Notes: generated from the letters alone by a model not told the origin. A stretch of 64,000 bases of DNA from CADEEN01 sp963751775 (GCA_963751775.1 CAVVVW010000027.1:62001-126000); one strand, 5' to 3'; positions 24,218 to 34,374 are shown, numbered from the stretch's first letter. Numbers and translations are program-made.

Positions 24218-24544
24218 ATGATGAAGCAGCAACTCGCCGGCCTGATGAAGCAGGCCCAGGCCATGCAGGACAACATGAAGCGCGCGCAGGACGAACTGGC
24301 GCTGATGGAGGTCACCGGCGTCAGCGGCGCGGGGCTGGTCAAGGTGACGATGACCTGCAAGCACGAGGTCAAGCGCATCACGATCGACCCGAGTCTGCTG
24401 GCCGACGACAAGGACATGCTCGAAGACCTGGTCGCCGCCGCATTCAACGACGGCGTGCGCCGCGCCGAGGAAGTCAGCCAGGAGAAGATGGGCAAGCTGA
24501 CGGCCGGCATGCCGATGCCGCCCGGCATGAAGTTCCCGTTTTGA
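24218..24544 (+). CDS. ybaB: YbaB/EbfC family nucleoid-associated protein
   Basis: 108 aa, intact. It has the typical Met/Gln-rich N-terminal helix (MMKQQLAGLMKQAQAMQDNM), the strand VTGVSGAGLVKVTMTCKHEVKRITID and a terminal Met/Pro-rich tail. YbaB forms DNA-binding dimers and is almost always encoded between dnaX and recR, as here. The TAGGAG ribosome binding site overlaps the dnaX stop codon and lies 9 nt before ATG 24218. Confidence 0.95.
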   Translation: MMKQQLAGLMKQAQAMQDNMKRAQDELALMEVTGVSGAGLVKVTMTCKHEVKRITIDPSLLADDKDMLEDLVAAAFNDGVRRAEEVSQEKMGKLTAGMPMPPGMKFPF

Positions 24545-24578
24545 TGCAGTTCACCCGGCCCACTGCTGCGCCGCCGCC

Positions 24579-25172
24579 GTGAGCGCCGCCGAGCCGTCGC
24601 TCAACGCGCTGATCGACGCGTTGCGCCGCCTGCCCGGGGTGGGCGTGAAGTCGGCGCAGCGCATGGCCTTTCACCTGCTGCAGCACGACCGCGATGGCGC
24701 GCTCAAGCTGGCCCATGCGCTGACCGGCGCCGTGGCCCAGGTGCACCATTGCCGGCGCTGCCACACCTTCAGCGAGTCGGCGTTGTGCGCGTTATGCAGC
24801 GATGCATCGCGCGACACGAGCAAGCTGTGCGTCGTCGAAACGCCGGCCGACCAGGCCGCGCTCGAGCGCACCGGCAGTTACCGCGGTCTTTACTTCGTGC
24901 TGATGGGCCGGCTGTCGCCGCTCGACGGTGTGGGCGTGCGCGACATCGGCGTGGCCGAACTGCTCGAACGCGCGGCCGATCCAGCCGTGATGGAGGTCAT
25001 CCTGGCGCTCGGCTTCTCGGCCGAAGGCGAGGCCACCGCGCATGCGCTGGGGCAGGCCCTGCGCGCGCGTGGCGGTCATGTCACGCGGCTGGCACGCGGG
25101 GTGCCGGTCGGCAGCGAACTGGAGTACGTCGATCTGTCGACGATTGCCCACGCGATGAGCGACCGCCGCTGA
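24579..25172 (+). CDS. recR: Recombination protein RecR
   Basis: 197 aa, intact, GTG start at 24579. RecR acts with RecF and RecO to load RecA at gaps. It shows the helix-hairpin-helix RLPGVGVKSAQRMAFHLL, a C4 zinc finger (CRRCHTFSESALCALC) and the Toprim core with VVETPADQAALERTGSYRGLYFVL. The C-terminus GSELEYVDLSTIAHAM is conserved. Third gene of dnaX-ybaB-recR. Confidence 0.96.
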   Translation: MSAAEPSLNALIDALRRLPGVGVKSAQRMAFHLLQHDRDGALKLAHALTGAVAQVHHCRRCHTFSESALCALCSDASRDTSKLCVVETPADQAALERTGSYRGLYFVLMGRLSPLDGVGVRDIGVAELLERAADPAVMEVILALGFSAEGEATAHALGQALRARGGHVTRLARGVPVGSELEYVDLSTIAHAMSDRR

Positions 25173-25179
25173 GCAGCGC

Positions 25180-26873
25180 TCAGCGTTTGCCGTCGGAGCC
25201 CGGTACGGCGGCCACCTTGACGGGCTTGGTCTCGCGCTTGGGTGCCGGCTTGGCTGCGCCGGTGCGGGTGGGCACGTACACGACCACGGTGGTGCCGGCC
25301 GAAAATCGTGCCGACGCCGTGACCTGGTTCCATTGCGCGACGTGGTCCGCGCTGACGCCATAGCGCTTGGCCACGGCGGCCACGCTGTCGCCCTTCTTGC
25401 CGGTGCGAAACGCCACCCGCTTGATGCCGGGCCCATCGGGCGCCAGCGCCATCGTGGCATTGTCGGCAATGCGCTCGGAGACGTCGGACTGGCGTTGTGC
25501 GCTGCGCGGAACCAGCAGCGTCGAGCCTGCCTTGACGACCATGCGCGGCGGAATGTTGTTCACGCTGCGCAAGTCGGCCTCGGTCATGCCGACCTCCTGC
25601 GCCGCCTGCGCCGTCTTCATCGTTCTTGGCGCCACCCAGGCGGTCCAGCTCGCCAGCGGGCCGTCGTGCTGCTCGATGCCCTTGAGAAAGGTGGCGGCGT
25701 TGTCGTAGGGCAGCAGCACCTGGGGCGTGCCCGCGGCCAGGATCACCGGCTTGTTCATCTGCGGGTTCAGGGCCTGGAATTCCTCCAGCGGCAGTTCGGC
25801 CAGGCGCGCAGCCAGGTCGACGTCGATGTCGCGGGCAATCGGCACACTGAGAAAGTACGGGTGGTTGCGCAGCGCCGGCAGCGCGAGCGAAAACGACTGC
25901 GGGTTGGCGACGATGTTCTTCATCGCCTGCAGCTTGGGCACGTAGTCGCGCGTCTCGGCCGGCATCTTCAGGTGGCCGTAGTCGGTCGGCAGGCGCAGGC
26001 GCTGGTTGCGCTGCGATGGCGCGCTGCACATTGCCTTCGCCCCAGTTGTAGGCCGCCAGCGCCAGGTGCCAGTCGCCGAACATGCCGTACAGCCGCGTCA
26101 GGTAGTCGAGCGCGGCGCGTGTGGAGGCCAGAACGTCGCGACGGTCGTCGCGAAACACGTTCTGCTTGAGGTCGTAGACGCGCCCGGTGGCGGGCATGAA
26201 TTGCCACATGCCCGAGGCCCGCGCACTCGACATCGCCTGCGGATTGAAGGCGCTCTCGATGAACGGCAGCAGCGCGAGTTCGCTGGGCAGGTTGCGCTTT
26301 TGCACCTCTTCGACGATGTGGAACAGGTAACGGCCACCCCGTTCGGCCATGCGCTGCACGTAATCGGGCTGGCTGGCGAAGTACTGCTCGCGTTTGCGCA
26401 CGTAGCGGTCGTCGAGGTCGGCAATGCCAAATCCGTTGCGCACGCGTTGCCAGAGGTCGATTTGCGCGGTGCGGTCTTCGAGGTCGATCGCAACCTCGGG
26501 GCGCAGCGGATCGACCGGGGCCTCCGCCACGGCTGGCGCGGCCGGCGTACTCGCTTCGGGCCGCCGAGGCCGCGGCTTCGGCGGCCGGCGCCGAGTCTGC
26601 AACTGGAATCGGTGCGGCATCGATCGCGACCACGGCGGTTTGTGCGGCCGGGTCCGTGTCTGCCGTCAGGGGCGCCGTCGTTGCGCATGCCGCCAGCAGC
26701 GAGGTCGCGATCACGGCGACGGCGCCGCGAACTCCTAGAATGCCGGCCACGCGCACCCGTTGCATTGCGCGTGCCACGGCCATCGAAGCCAGGCCCGGCG
26801 CAACGACGAGCGGCGCGCCGTGGTGCGTACGGACGGGAATGTCGGCCGGCTTGATAGGGTTGGGCAGTTTCAT
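25180..26873 (-). CDS. mltD: Membrane-bound lytic murein transglycosylase D (two +1 frameshifts)
   Basis: A peptidoglycan-cleaving lipoprotein, about 563 aa when rebuilt. The N-terminus contains a signal peptide and lipobox ending SLLAAC. The SLT domain has the catalytic Glu in PFIESAFNPQAMSSARASGM and GDWHLALAAYNWGEGNV. Two LysM-type repeats follow (about AQEVGMTEADLRSVNN and AVAKRYGVSADHVAQWNQ). Frame changes are near 26565 and 26015, both +1. The start could be ATG 26873 or ATG 26783. The latter gives a more compact signal peptide (about 33 residues to the lipobox) and a leader of about 100 nt from the TATAAT at 26889-26894. Confidence 0.88.
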
Positions 26874-26888
26874 CGGCAAGGCGCCGCG

Positions 26889-26894
26889 ATTATA
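26889..26894 (-). promoter_or_regulatory. Putative mltD -10 box (TATAAT)
   Basis: A perfect TATAAT on the minus strand 15 nt upstream of ATG 26873 and about 105 nt upstream of ATG 26783. A weak TTGCGA lies 15 bp further upstream. Confidence 0.45.
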
Positions 26895-26944
26895 GGAATC
26901 ACCTGCGGTTCGCAAGGCCTTGGACTTGCGCCGGGCATGCATTG

Positions 26945-27724
26945 ATGGACACAAATCACCACGGCAACGACCTCCAGGCCTGGCTGGGCACTGCGCCAGG
27001 CCGCTACCTGCTGGCTTGGGAGCAGGCCCAACTCGACCGCGTGGTGGCCGACCTGTTCGGATTTCATGCGCTGCAGCTGGGCCTGCCCGAACTCGACGCG
27101 TTGCACAGTAACCGGATGCCACACCGTTGGCAGGCCAGCAACGGCAATGCATCGCCGCGCGCCGTGGCCCTGCATTGCGACACGGATGCGCTGCCCTTTC
27201 CCGAGCGCAGCCTCGATCTCGTCGTGTTGCCGCATACGCTCGAACTGGCGCGCGATCCGCATCTGACGCTGGCCGAAGTCGAGCGCGTGTTGATGCCCGA
27301 GGGGCGTGTCGTCATCCTTGGCTTCAATCCGGCGAGCCTGTGGGGATTGCGCCAACGTTGCGGCCGTCTGCGCCGTCGGCTGGGCGGCAGCGGCCCGCTG
27401 TTCCTGCCGCAGCCCGGCGACTTCATCGGCTACGGGCGCCTGCGCGACTGGCTGCGCTTGCTCAGCTTCGAAGTCGAGGGTGGGCGTTTCGGCGGCTACC
27501 GGCCGCCCCTGGCCTCCGAGGGCTGGCTGGCGCGCACGGCCTGGCTCGACCGCATCGGTGACCGCTGGTGGCCGGTGCTCGGCGCGGTCTACATGCTGGT
27601 GGCCGTCAAGCGTGTGCGAGGCATGCGGCTGGTCGGGCTGGCGCGGCGCGAGCGTGCCAATCACAGGCCGCGCCGGCGGTCGTCGCGAATCAGCATTCAC
27701 ACATCGAAAAGACATGACCAGTGA
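26945..27724 (+). CDS. SAM-dependent methyltransferase, YafS-like
   Basis: 259 aa, intact. It is a class I methyltransferase domain of the methyltransferase_11 type. ALHCDTDALPFPERSLDLVVLPH corresponds to motifs II-III, followed by VERVLMPEGRVVILGFNP. The N-terminal motif I glycines are poorly kept. The C-terminus is a basic tail. It overlaps rnhA by 11 nt and diverges from mltD, matching the yafS-rnhA neighbourhood of E. coli. gloB and dnaQ, usual members of that neighbourhood, are absent here. The substrate is unknown. Confidence 0.8.
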   Translation: MDTNHHGNDLQAWLGTAPGRYLLAWEQAQLDRVVADLFGFHALQLGLPELDALHSNRMPHRWQASNGNASPRAVALHCDTDALPFPERSLDLVVLPHTLELARDPHLTLAEVERVLMPEGRVVILGFNPASLWGLRQRCGRLRRRLGGSGPLFLPQPGDFIGYGRLRDWLRLLSFEVEGGRFGGYRPPLASEGWLARTAWLDRIGDRWWPVLGAVYMLVAVKRVRGMRLVGLARRERANHRPRRRSSRISIHTSKRHDQ

Positions 27725-28154
27725 CACGATCACGATATACACCGACGGTGCGTGCAAGGGCAATCCGGGGCCGGGTGGCTGGGGCGCCTGGCTCAGCGTC
27801 GGCGGGCGAGAGAGGGAACTCTGGGGCGGCGAGGCACTGACCACCAACAACCGCATGGAGTTGACGGCCGTGATCGAAGCCCTGGCGGCGCTACGGCGCC
27901 ATGGCAGCAACGTCGTGATCCATACCGACAGCCAATACGTGCGCCAGGGCATCACCACCTGGATCCACAACTGGAAGAAGCGTGGCTGGAAGACCGCCGA
28001 CAACAAGCCGGTGAAGAACATCGACCTCTGGCAGCGACTGGACGCGCTGGCCGCGATGCACAAGGTGCATTGGCGCTGGGTCAAGGGCCATGCGGGCGAC
28101 CCGGGCAACGAGCGTGCCGACGCGCTGGCCAACCGCGGCGCGGCCGACCTCTGA
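27714..28154 (+). CDS. rnhA: Ribonuclease HI
   Basis: 146 aa, intact. It cleaves the RNA strand of RNA-DNA hybrids. All catalytic residues are visible: Asp in YTDGACKGNPGPGGWG, Glu in NNRMELTAVIEAL, Asp in IHTDSQYV, and His/Asp in KGHAGDPGNERAD. The basic protrusion WIHNWKKRGWKTADNKPVKN is present. ATG 27714 lies inside the end of the methyltransferase gene, so the two are co-transcribed. Confidence 0.97.
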   Translation: MTSDTITIYTDGACKGNPGPGGWGAWLSVGGRERELWGGEALTTNNRMELTAVIEALAALRRHGSNVVIHTDSQYVRQGITTWIHNWKKRGWKTADNKPVKNIDLWQRLDALAAMHKVHWRWVKGHAGDPGNERADALANRGAADL

Positions 28155-28249
28155 TCGCCCATCGCATTTGCTCGCTGTCGCCACGGTAGTGGCCCCGATT
28201 CGCGCCAGACCTGGCGCGGCTACAGTTGCTTGCTTGCACCGGGAGTTGC

Positions 28250-29460
28250 ATGGGTATCAAGAAGCTTCACACTTGGCTTGCCGCAATCGGCATTGCCGTG
28301 GCCGGCGGTGGCGCGTGGTGGGTCCAGAACAGGGTGCCCGGGCGCAGACCGGGCGCTCGCCGCGATGCCGGCGCTCGCGGACGCCCGGGCCTGCGTCCGC
28401 CGCGGCCGGGGTTGGCGCGGGCGCCGCGGTGGCGGTCGAGGTCGGCAAGGTCCAGCGCCTGCGCATGGAAGACGACGCGCAGGCCGTGGGCACCCTGCGT
28501 TCGCGCCAGGGCGTGATGTTGCGGCCAGAGATCAGCGGACGCGTTGCGCGGCTGGGCTTTGGCGACGGTCAGCGTGTGCGTCGTGGCCAATTGCTGGTGC
28601 AGCTCGACGACACCCTGCAGACCGCGCAACTGCGTCAGGCCGAGGCGCAGGCCGGCATCGCCAGGACCAACCTCGCGCGCAACCGCGAACTGGTGGCGGA
28701 GAATTTCGTCAGCCAGAGCGTCGTCGACCAGAGTGCCGCCGCGCTCGAAGTCGCGCTGGCGCAGGTGGCGCTGAACAAGGCGCAACTCGAGCGCATGAAG
28801 ATCCTGGCGCCGTTCGACGGCGTGGCCGGGATCCGCAGCGTCGATGTCGGCGACTACGTCAAGGACGGTGCCGACCTGGTCAATGTCGAGGACACGACGC
28901 AGGTCTGGGTCGACTTTCGCCTGCCCGAGCGCTACCTGGCCAAGTTGAAACCGGGGCAGGCCGTCGAAGTCGCGCTCGACGCAATGCCCGGGCGCACCTT
29001 CCGCGGCCAGGTCGACGCGCTCGATTCGCAACTCGACGCCAACGGCCGGTCACTGCTGGTTCGTGCGCGGCTGTCCAACCCCGACGGTGTCCTGCGCAGC
29101 GGCATGTTCGCGCGCACCCGCACCTTGCTGGCGGTGCGTGACAACGCGCTGGTGGTGCCGGAAGAGGCCCTGGTTCCGCAGGGCGGCAAGCAGTTCCTGA
29201 TCAAGGTCGTCGATGGCCCGCAGGGCAAGGTGTCCCAGCGCCTGGAGGCGCGCATCGGGATGCGCATTCCCGGCAGGGTCGAGATCCTGGCTGGTGTGGT
29301 CGAGGGCGACATGGTCGTGACTGCCGGCCAGAATCGCCTGGTGCGCGGCGATGGCCAGCCGCTGCGCGTGATCGAACTGGCCACCACGGGCCGCGCCGAC
29401 GGCGCTGCGCCGCCTGTTTCCGCCAGCGGCGCGGCGCGCGGCGCGACGCCGGCAGTGTGA
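28250..29460 (+). CDS. RND efflux periplasmic adaptor (HlyD/MFP family; N-terminal frameshifts)
   Basis: About 402 aa when rebuilt. ATG 28250 (MGIKKLHTWLAAIGIAVAG) opens with a membrane anchor or signal segment. The next ~50 residues change frame twice (near 28340 and 28392, both +1). After that it is clean: lipoyl/barrel-sandwich half-motif PEISGRVARLGFGDGQRVRRGQLL, a coiled-coil hairpin (QTAQLRQAEAQAGIARTNLARN), the second half ILAPFDGVAGIRSVDVGDYV, a beta-barrel and a membrane-proximal domain. It pairs with the RND pump starting 16 nt downstream. No outer-membrane channel gene is in the window, so a shared TolC/OprM homologue is presumed. Confidence 0.88.
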
Positions 29461-29476
29461 AATTCCGGCACCGCGC

Positions 29477-32400
29477 ATGAAGCTCTCCGATACCTCGATC
29501 CGGCGGCCGGTCCTGGCCAGCGTGATGTCGCTGCTGATCTTGCTGGTCGGTCTGGTTTCGTTCGACCGCCTGTCGCTGCGCGAATACCCGCGCATCGACG
29601 AACCGGTGGTGACGGTCAACACGGTGCTGACGGGGGCCTCGTCGGAAGTCATCGAGTCGCAGGTGACCAAGCCGCTCGAGGATTCCATCGCCGGCATCGA
29701 CGGCGTCGACATCATCACCTCGATCTCGCGCGCCGAGCGCAGCCAGATCTCGGTGCGCTTCAAGCTCGAGAAGAGCCCCGACGACGCGGCGGCCGATGTG
29801 CGCGACCGTGTTTCGCGCGTGCGCGGGCGCCTGCCCGACGCGATCGACGAGCCCATCGTGGCCAAGGTCGAGGCCGACGCCACGCCGACGATCTGGCTGG
29901 CCTTCACGAGCGAAACGCTGAGCCCGCTCGAAGTCACCGACCTGATCAATCGCATCGTCAAGCCGCGCCTGCAGACGGTGCCCGGCGTGGCGGACATCCA
30001 GATCGGCGGCGATCGCAAGTACGCGATGCGCATCTGGCTCGACCCGGACAAGCTGGCGGCGTACCGCGTCACAGTCCAGGACGTCGAGGATGCACTGCGC
30101 AAGCAAAACCTCGAAGTTCCATCGGGCCGCATCGAGAGCCAGCAGCGTGAGTTCAACGTCACCACGCGCACCGACCTGAACACGGTGGCGCAGTTCGCCG
30201 ACATCGCGCTGCGCTCGTCCAACAATTTCACGGTCCATCTGCGCGACGTCGGACGCGTCGAAGAGGCGGCGGCCAGCGAGCGTTCGCGCGTGCGGCTCAA
30301 CGGCGTGCCGTCGATCTCGACCGGCGTGATCCGCAATGCGACCGCCAATCCACTCGAGGTGGCGGCCGGCGTGCGCGCACTGATGCCGCAGCTTCAGCGC
30401 GAATTGCCGGACTCGATCACCGTGGTGCAGGCCAACGATCTCTCGGTCTTCATCGACCGGTCGATCAAGTCGGTCTATGCAACGGTGGCCGAGGCGGTGG
30501 TATTGGTGGCGCTGGTGGTGTTCGTCTTCCTGCGCACCCTGCGGGCGTCGATCATCCCGCTGGTGACCATTCCGGTCAGCCTGATCGGCTCGTTCGCGTT
30601 GATCGCGCTGGCCGGCTTCACGATCAACACGCTGACCCTGCTGGCGCTGGTGCTCGCGATCGGCCTGGTGGTCGACGACGCGATCGTCGTGCTGGAGAAC
30701 ATCTTCCGCCACATCGAAGAGGGCTTCACGCCCTTCCAGGCGGCAATCAAGGGCGTGCGCGAGATCAGCTTCGCCGTGGTTGCCATGACGCTGACCTTGA
30801 CCGCGGTGTTCGCACCGCTGGCCTTCACGCCCGGTCGCACCGGGCGGCTGTTTACCGAGTTCGCGCTGACGCTGGCCGGCGCGGTGCTGGTGTCGGGCTT
30901 CGTCGCGCTGACGCTGACACCGATGTTGTGCAGCAAGCTGCTGCGTCACAACCCGGCGCCCAACCGCTTCGACCGCGGCATGGAGGTGCTGCTGGTCGCG
31001 CTGACGAACGGCTACACGCGCACCCTGCGTGGCGTGCTCGCGCACCGCTGGCTGGTGCTGGTGATCATGGCCGTCTCCGCGGGCCTGAGCTGGTGGCTGT
31101 TCAGCACCGCAAAGAGCGAACTCTCGCCGCTCGAGGATCGCGGCGTGATCATCATGCCGGTGCGGGCGCCCGATGGCGCGACGCTCGATTTCACGGCGCG
31201 TTATCTCGATGCCATCGACGCGATTGCGGCAACGTACCCGGAGTTCGACCGCCGCTTCATGTTCCTGGGCGGTGGCCAGGTATCGACCGCCACCGCGGTG
31301 CTGCGCACGGTCGACTGGAGCGATCGCACTCGAAACACGGCCGAGCTGGCGCGCTCCATGTTGCCGCGCCTGAACGTGCTGCCGGGTGTGACTGCCTTTC
31401 CGATCACGCCGCCGAGCCTGGGCCAGGGCTTTCGCGAGCGGCCGATCAACTACGTGATCCTGACCAGCGACAGCTACGACAACCTGGCACGCGTATCGCA
31501 ACAGTTCATGGCCGAGATGGCCAAGAACCCGGGCTTCGTGCAGCCCGACAGCGACCTGCAACTCAACAAGCCCGAGATCTTCATGGACGTCGACCGCGCG
31601 CGTGCGGCCGACATGGGGGTTGCGGTCGACTCGGTGGCCCGCACGGTGGAAACCATGCTCGGCGGGCGCGCCGTGACGCGCTACAAGCGCGATGCCGACC
31701 AGTACGACGTCATGGTGCAGACCGAGGGCCGTGGTCGTGCGCGCCCCGAAGACATCGATCGCCTGTTCGTGCGCGGCCGCAGCGACACCATGGTGCCGCT
31801 GTCGTCACTGGTCAAGGTGCGCGAGGCCGTCAGCCCACGCGAGCTGAATCACTTCAACCAGCGGCGCTCGGTCTCGATCACGGCCAACCTGACGCCCGAC
31901 TACTCGCTCGGCCAGGCGTTGACTTTCCTCGACCAGACCGCCGCGCGCGTCCTGCCCCAGGGTTACACCACCGAACTCAACGGCGTCAGCCGCGAATTTC
32001 GCTCGTCGTCGGGGGCGTTGGGCCTGGTCTTCGTGCTGGCCCTGGTCTTCATCTTCCTGGTTCTATCGGCGCAGTTCGAGAGCTTCCTCGATCCGTTCGT
32101 GATCCTGCTGTCGGTGCCGCTGTCGATGGTCGGCGCGCTGCTCGCGTTGCAGTGGTCGGGTGGCACCTTGAGCGTGTATTCGCAGATCGGGCTGATCACG
32201 CTGGTGGGCCTGATCAGCAAGCACGGGATCCTGATCGTCGAGTTCAGCAACCAGTTGAGACGCCAGGGCATGGCCGTGCAAGAAGCCGTGGTCACGGCGG
32301 CCAGCCTGCGGCTGCGGCCGATCATCATGACCACCTGTGCGATGGTGCTCGGCGCCTTGCCGCTGGCGCTGTCGGGGGGTGCCGGGGCCGAGAGCCGGCG

Positions 32401-32554
32401 CCAGATCGGCTGGGTCATCGTCGGCGGCATGTCGCTCGGCACGCTGCTCACGATCTTCGTCGTGCCGACGGTCTACACCTGGTTTGCGCGCAAGGCTGTG
32501 CCGGGTGAAATCACCGAGCGCGCGCTCGACGACGTGCCGGTGCCGGCAAAGTAG
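29477..32554 (+). CDS. RND (HAE1-type) multidrug efflux transporter
   Basis: 1025 aa, intact. An inner-membrane proton-driven pump with 12 predicted TM helices in two repeats and two large periplasmic porter loops. The N-terminus MKLSDTSIRRPVLASVMSLL, the TM4 proton-relay pair in LAIGLVVDDAIVVLEN, and the second-half TM segment GLISKHGILIVEFSNQ are diagnostic. The overall character resembles MexK/AcrD-like pumps that export varied hydrophobic or amphiphilic compounds. Substrates cannot be read from sequence. It is directly downstream of its adaptor and converges on moeA with 15 bp between. Confidence 0.95.
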   Translation: MKLSDTSIRRPVLASVMSLLILLVGLVSFDRLSLREYPRIDEPVVTVNTVLTGASSEVIESQVTKPLEDSIAGIDGVDIITSISRAERSQISVRFKLEKSPDDAAADVRDRVSRVRGRLPDAIDEPIVAKVEADATPTIWLAFTSETLSPLEVTDLINRIVKPRLQTVPGVADIQIGGDRKYAMRIWLDPDKLAAYRVTVQDVEDALRKQNLEVPSGRIESQQREFNVTTRTDLNTVAQFADIALRSSNNFTVHLRDVGRVEEAAASERSRVRLNGVPSISTGVIRNATANPLEVAAGVRALMPQLQRELPDSITVVQANDLSVFIDRSIKSVYATVAEAVVLVALVVFVFLRTLRASIIPLVTIPVSLIGSFALIALAGFTINTLTLLALVLAIGLVVDDAIVVLENIFRHIEEGFTPFQAAIKGVREISFAVVAMTLTLTAVFAPLAFTPGRTGRLFTEFALTLAGAVLVSGFVALTLTPMLCSKLLRHNPAPNRFDRGMEVLLVALTNGYTRTLRGVLAHRWLVLVIMAVSAGLSWWLFSTAKSELSPLEDRGVIIMPVRAPDGATLDFTARYLDAIDAIAATYPEFDRRFMFLGGGQVSTATAVLRTVDWSDRTRNTAELARSMLPRLNVLPGVTAFPITPPSLGQGFRERPINYVILTSDSYDNLARVSQQFMAEMAKNPGFVQPDSDLQLNKPEIFMDVDRARAADMGVAVDSVARTVETMLGGRAVTRYKRDADQYDVMVQTEGRGRARPEDIDRLFVRGRSDTMVPLSSLVKVREAVSPRELNHFNQRRSVSITANLTPDYSLGQALTFLDQTAARVLPQGYTTELNGVSREFRSSSGALGLVFVLALVFIFLVLSAQFESFLDPFVILLSVPLSMVGALLALQWSGGTLSVYSQIGLITLVGLISKHGILIVEFSNQLRRQGMAVQEAVVTAASLRLRPIIMTTCAMVLGALPLALSGGAGAESRRQIGWVIVGGMSLGTLLTIFVVPTVYTWFARKAVPGEITERALDDVPVPAK

Positions 32555-32569
32555 GAACCGGGCCCGTCG

Positions 32570-33853
32570 TCAAACCAGCCCGTCGAACGGGACGACGTCG
32601 ACTTCGTCGCCGGCCGCGACATCGCCCTGGCCGTGGTGCAGCACCACCATGCCGTTGGCCACGCTCATCGACGACAGGATGCCCGAGCCCTGACTGCCGG
32701 TGATGGCCACCTGCCAGCGGCCGTCGGCGGCGCGGCTGACGATGCCACGCTGGTATTCGGTGCGGCCCGGCTTCTTGCGCAGCGCGCTGGTGCACGCGGC
32801 GCGCAGCAACGGCAAAGGTGAGGGCGCGGCGCCGCTCATCTTCAGCAGCGCCGTGCGGACGAAGGCATAGAAGGTGACCATCACCGCGACCGGATTGCCG
32901 GGCAGGCCGAACAAGATCGCCTCGTGGCCCCGCGTGGCGACCCGGCCGATGGCCATCGGCCGCCCCGGCCGCATCGCAATGCGCCAGAAGAGCACGTCGC
33001 CCAGTTCGGCCATGATGGCCTTGGTGTGGTCCGCCTCGCCGACACTGACGCCACCCGAGGTGATGACCGCGTCGGCGCTGGCCGCGGCCTCGCTGAACGC
33101 CGCGCGCAATGCGTCGGGCTGGTCGCGCACGACGCCGAGGTCGAGTGTCTCGCAGCCCAGGCGCTGCAGCATGGCCCAGATGGTGTAGCGGTTGCTGTCG
33201 TAGACGCAGCCGGCATCGAGCGGCTCGCCGACAGAGCGCAACTCGTCGCCGGTGGAAAAGAAGGCCACGCGCAGCTTGCGCAAGACGGGCACCTCGGCGC
33301 GGCCGAGCGACGCCATCAAGCCCAGATCGGCCGGACGCAGGACGCGCCCGGCGCGCAAGGCGGCGGATCCCCGGGCCAGGTCTTCGCCAGCCAGGCGGCG
33401 GTTGTCACCGGTGCGCACGACGCCGGCCGGAATTCGCAGCAACGCGCCTTCGGCGTTGACGAATTCCTGCGGCACAACCGTGTCGAGCCCCGCCGGCATG
33501 ACCGCGCCGGTCATGATGCGCAGGCATTGCCCCGCGGCGACCGTGCCGGCATAGGCCTGGCCGGCCAGGCCTGTGCCGGCGACGCTGAGCAAGGTATCGC
33601 CAGCGGCCTGCAGATCGCTGCCGCGCAGCGCGTAGCCGTCCATCGCAGAGTTGTCATGCGCGGGCACGTCGATGCTCGAGACGATGTCGCGTGCCAGCAC
33701 CCGGCCCAGGCTGGAGCGCAGAGCCAGGCTCTCGATCGCCGTCACCTGCGGCACCAGCCGGGCAATGAACTCCTGGGCCACCTCCACCGGCAGGGCCTTC
33801 GGGTCGTAACCGCCGATGCAGGACGCGATCTGTTCGAGGGTTTGCACGTTCAT
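32570..33853 (-). CDS. moeA: Molybdopterin molybdenumtransferase MoeA (first copy)
   Basis: 427 aa, intact. MoeA inserts molybdate into adenylylated molybdopterin. Conserved segments include VPAHDNSAMDGYAL, RIMTGAVMPAGLDTVVPQE, STGDELRSVGEPLDAGCVYDSN, ITSGGVSVGEADH and LPGNPVAVMVTF. It is the last gene of the minus-strand moaA-mobA-GNAT-moeA run. Its ATG overlaps the GNAT stop by four bases, indicating translational coupling. A second, diverged MoeA is encoded at 50920. Confidence 0.95.
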   Translation of the reverse strand: MNVQTLEQIASCIGGYDPKALPVEVAQEFIARLVPQVTAIESLALRSSLGRVLARDIVSSIDVPAHDNSAMDGYALRGSDLQAAGDTLLSVAGTGLAGQAYAGTVAAGQCLRIMTGAVMPAGLDTVVPQEFVNAEGALLRIPAGVVRTGDNRRLAGEDLARGSAALRAGRVLRPADLGLMASLGRAEVPVLRKLRVAFFSTGDELRSVGEPLDAGCVYDSNRYTIWAMLQRLGCETLDLGVVRDQPDALRAAFSEAAASADAVITSGGVSVGEADHTKAIMAELGDVLFWRIAMRPGRPMAIGRVATRGHEAILFGLPGNPVAVMVTFYAFVRTALLKMSGAAPSPLPLLRAACTSALRKKPGRTEYQRGIVSRAADGRWQVAITGSQGSGILSSMSVANGMVVLHHGQGDVAAGDEVDVVPFDGLV

Positions 33854-34374
33854 CGCAGATCTTTCAGCATCAGGTCTTTGTCGAGGAATCGGCCGGCGAT
33901 CCGGATCGCGCGTGGCAGCGTACCGTAGCGCGTGAATCCGGCGCGCAGGTACAGGCGCACGGCGGCGTGGTTGCTGGCGGTGACGCTCAGCGTCAACAGG
34001 TGCAATTCGTGGTCGGCACTGGCGCGTTCGATCAGGGCCCGGAGCAGCTCACGGCCTGTGCCCTTGCCTTGTTCGTCGGCCGCGACCATGGTGCCAACGA
34101 CGTGGCCGAGATGGCGCACTTTGCATCGCGCGTCGCGCTCGCAACTGATCGCGCCGACCAGTCGCGCGCCGCGCCAGGCGCCGAGCGTGAAGCCGCCGTC
34201 GGCATCGGCGCCGAGCCTGGCGAAGTAGCTGTCCGCCCCGCGCTTGGCTTCGGTCGCGGCATCCGACGTGAACGCCTCTTCGTGCTGTGCCAGCGCCTGA
34301 TCGCGCAGTGCCTTGTAGGCCTGGGCGTCGGCCTCGCCGAGGGCGCGCACACGCAGCTCAGGCGGAGGGGGCAT
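33850..34374 (-). CDS. GNAT family N-acetyltransferase
   Basis: 174 aa, intact. A single acetyltransferase domain with the acetyl-CoA binding motif A around GTMVAADEQGKGTGRELLRAL (the Q/RxxGxG/A pattern) and the C-terminal strand LTLSVTASNHAAVRLYLRAGF. The acetyl acceptor is unknown. It is embedded between mobA, whose end it overlaps by 17 nt, and moeA (ATGA overlap), so it is translated as part of the molybdenum-cofactor operon. Whether it has a role there is unclear. Confidence 0.88.
   Translation of the reverse strand: MPPPPELRVRALGEADAQAYKALRDQALAQHEEAFTSDAATEAKRGADSYFARLGADADGGFTLGAWRGARLVGAISCERDARCKVRHLGHVVGTMVAADEQGKGTGRELLRALIERASADHELHLLTLSVTASNHAAVRLYLRAGFTRYGTLPRAIRIAGRFLDKDLMLKDLR

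Noticed and set aside
26725..26745. CCTAGAATGCCGG as another plus-strand -10 box with an ATG-like start
   Set aside because: It lies inside the mltD coding region and precedes no supported gene on the plus strand.
29201..31561. A 786-codon minus-strand open frame opposite the RND pump
   Set aside because: Low-complexity His/Gln/Arg-rich translation, antisense to an intact transporter gene.
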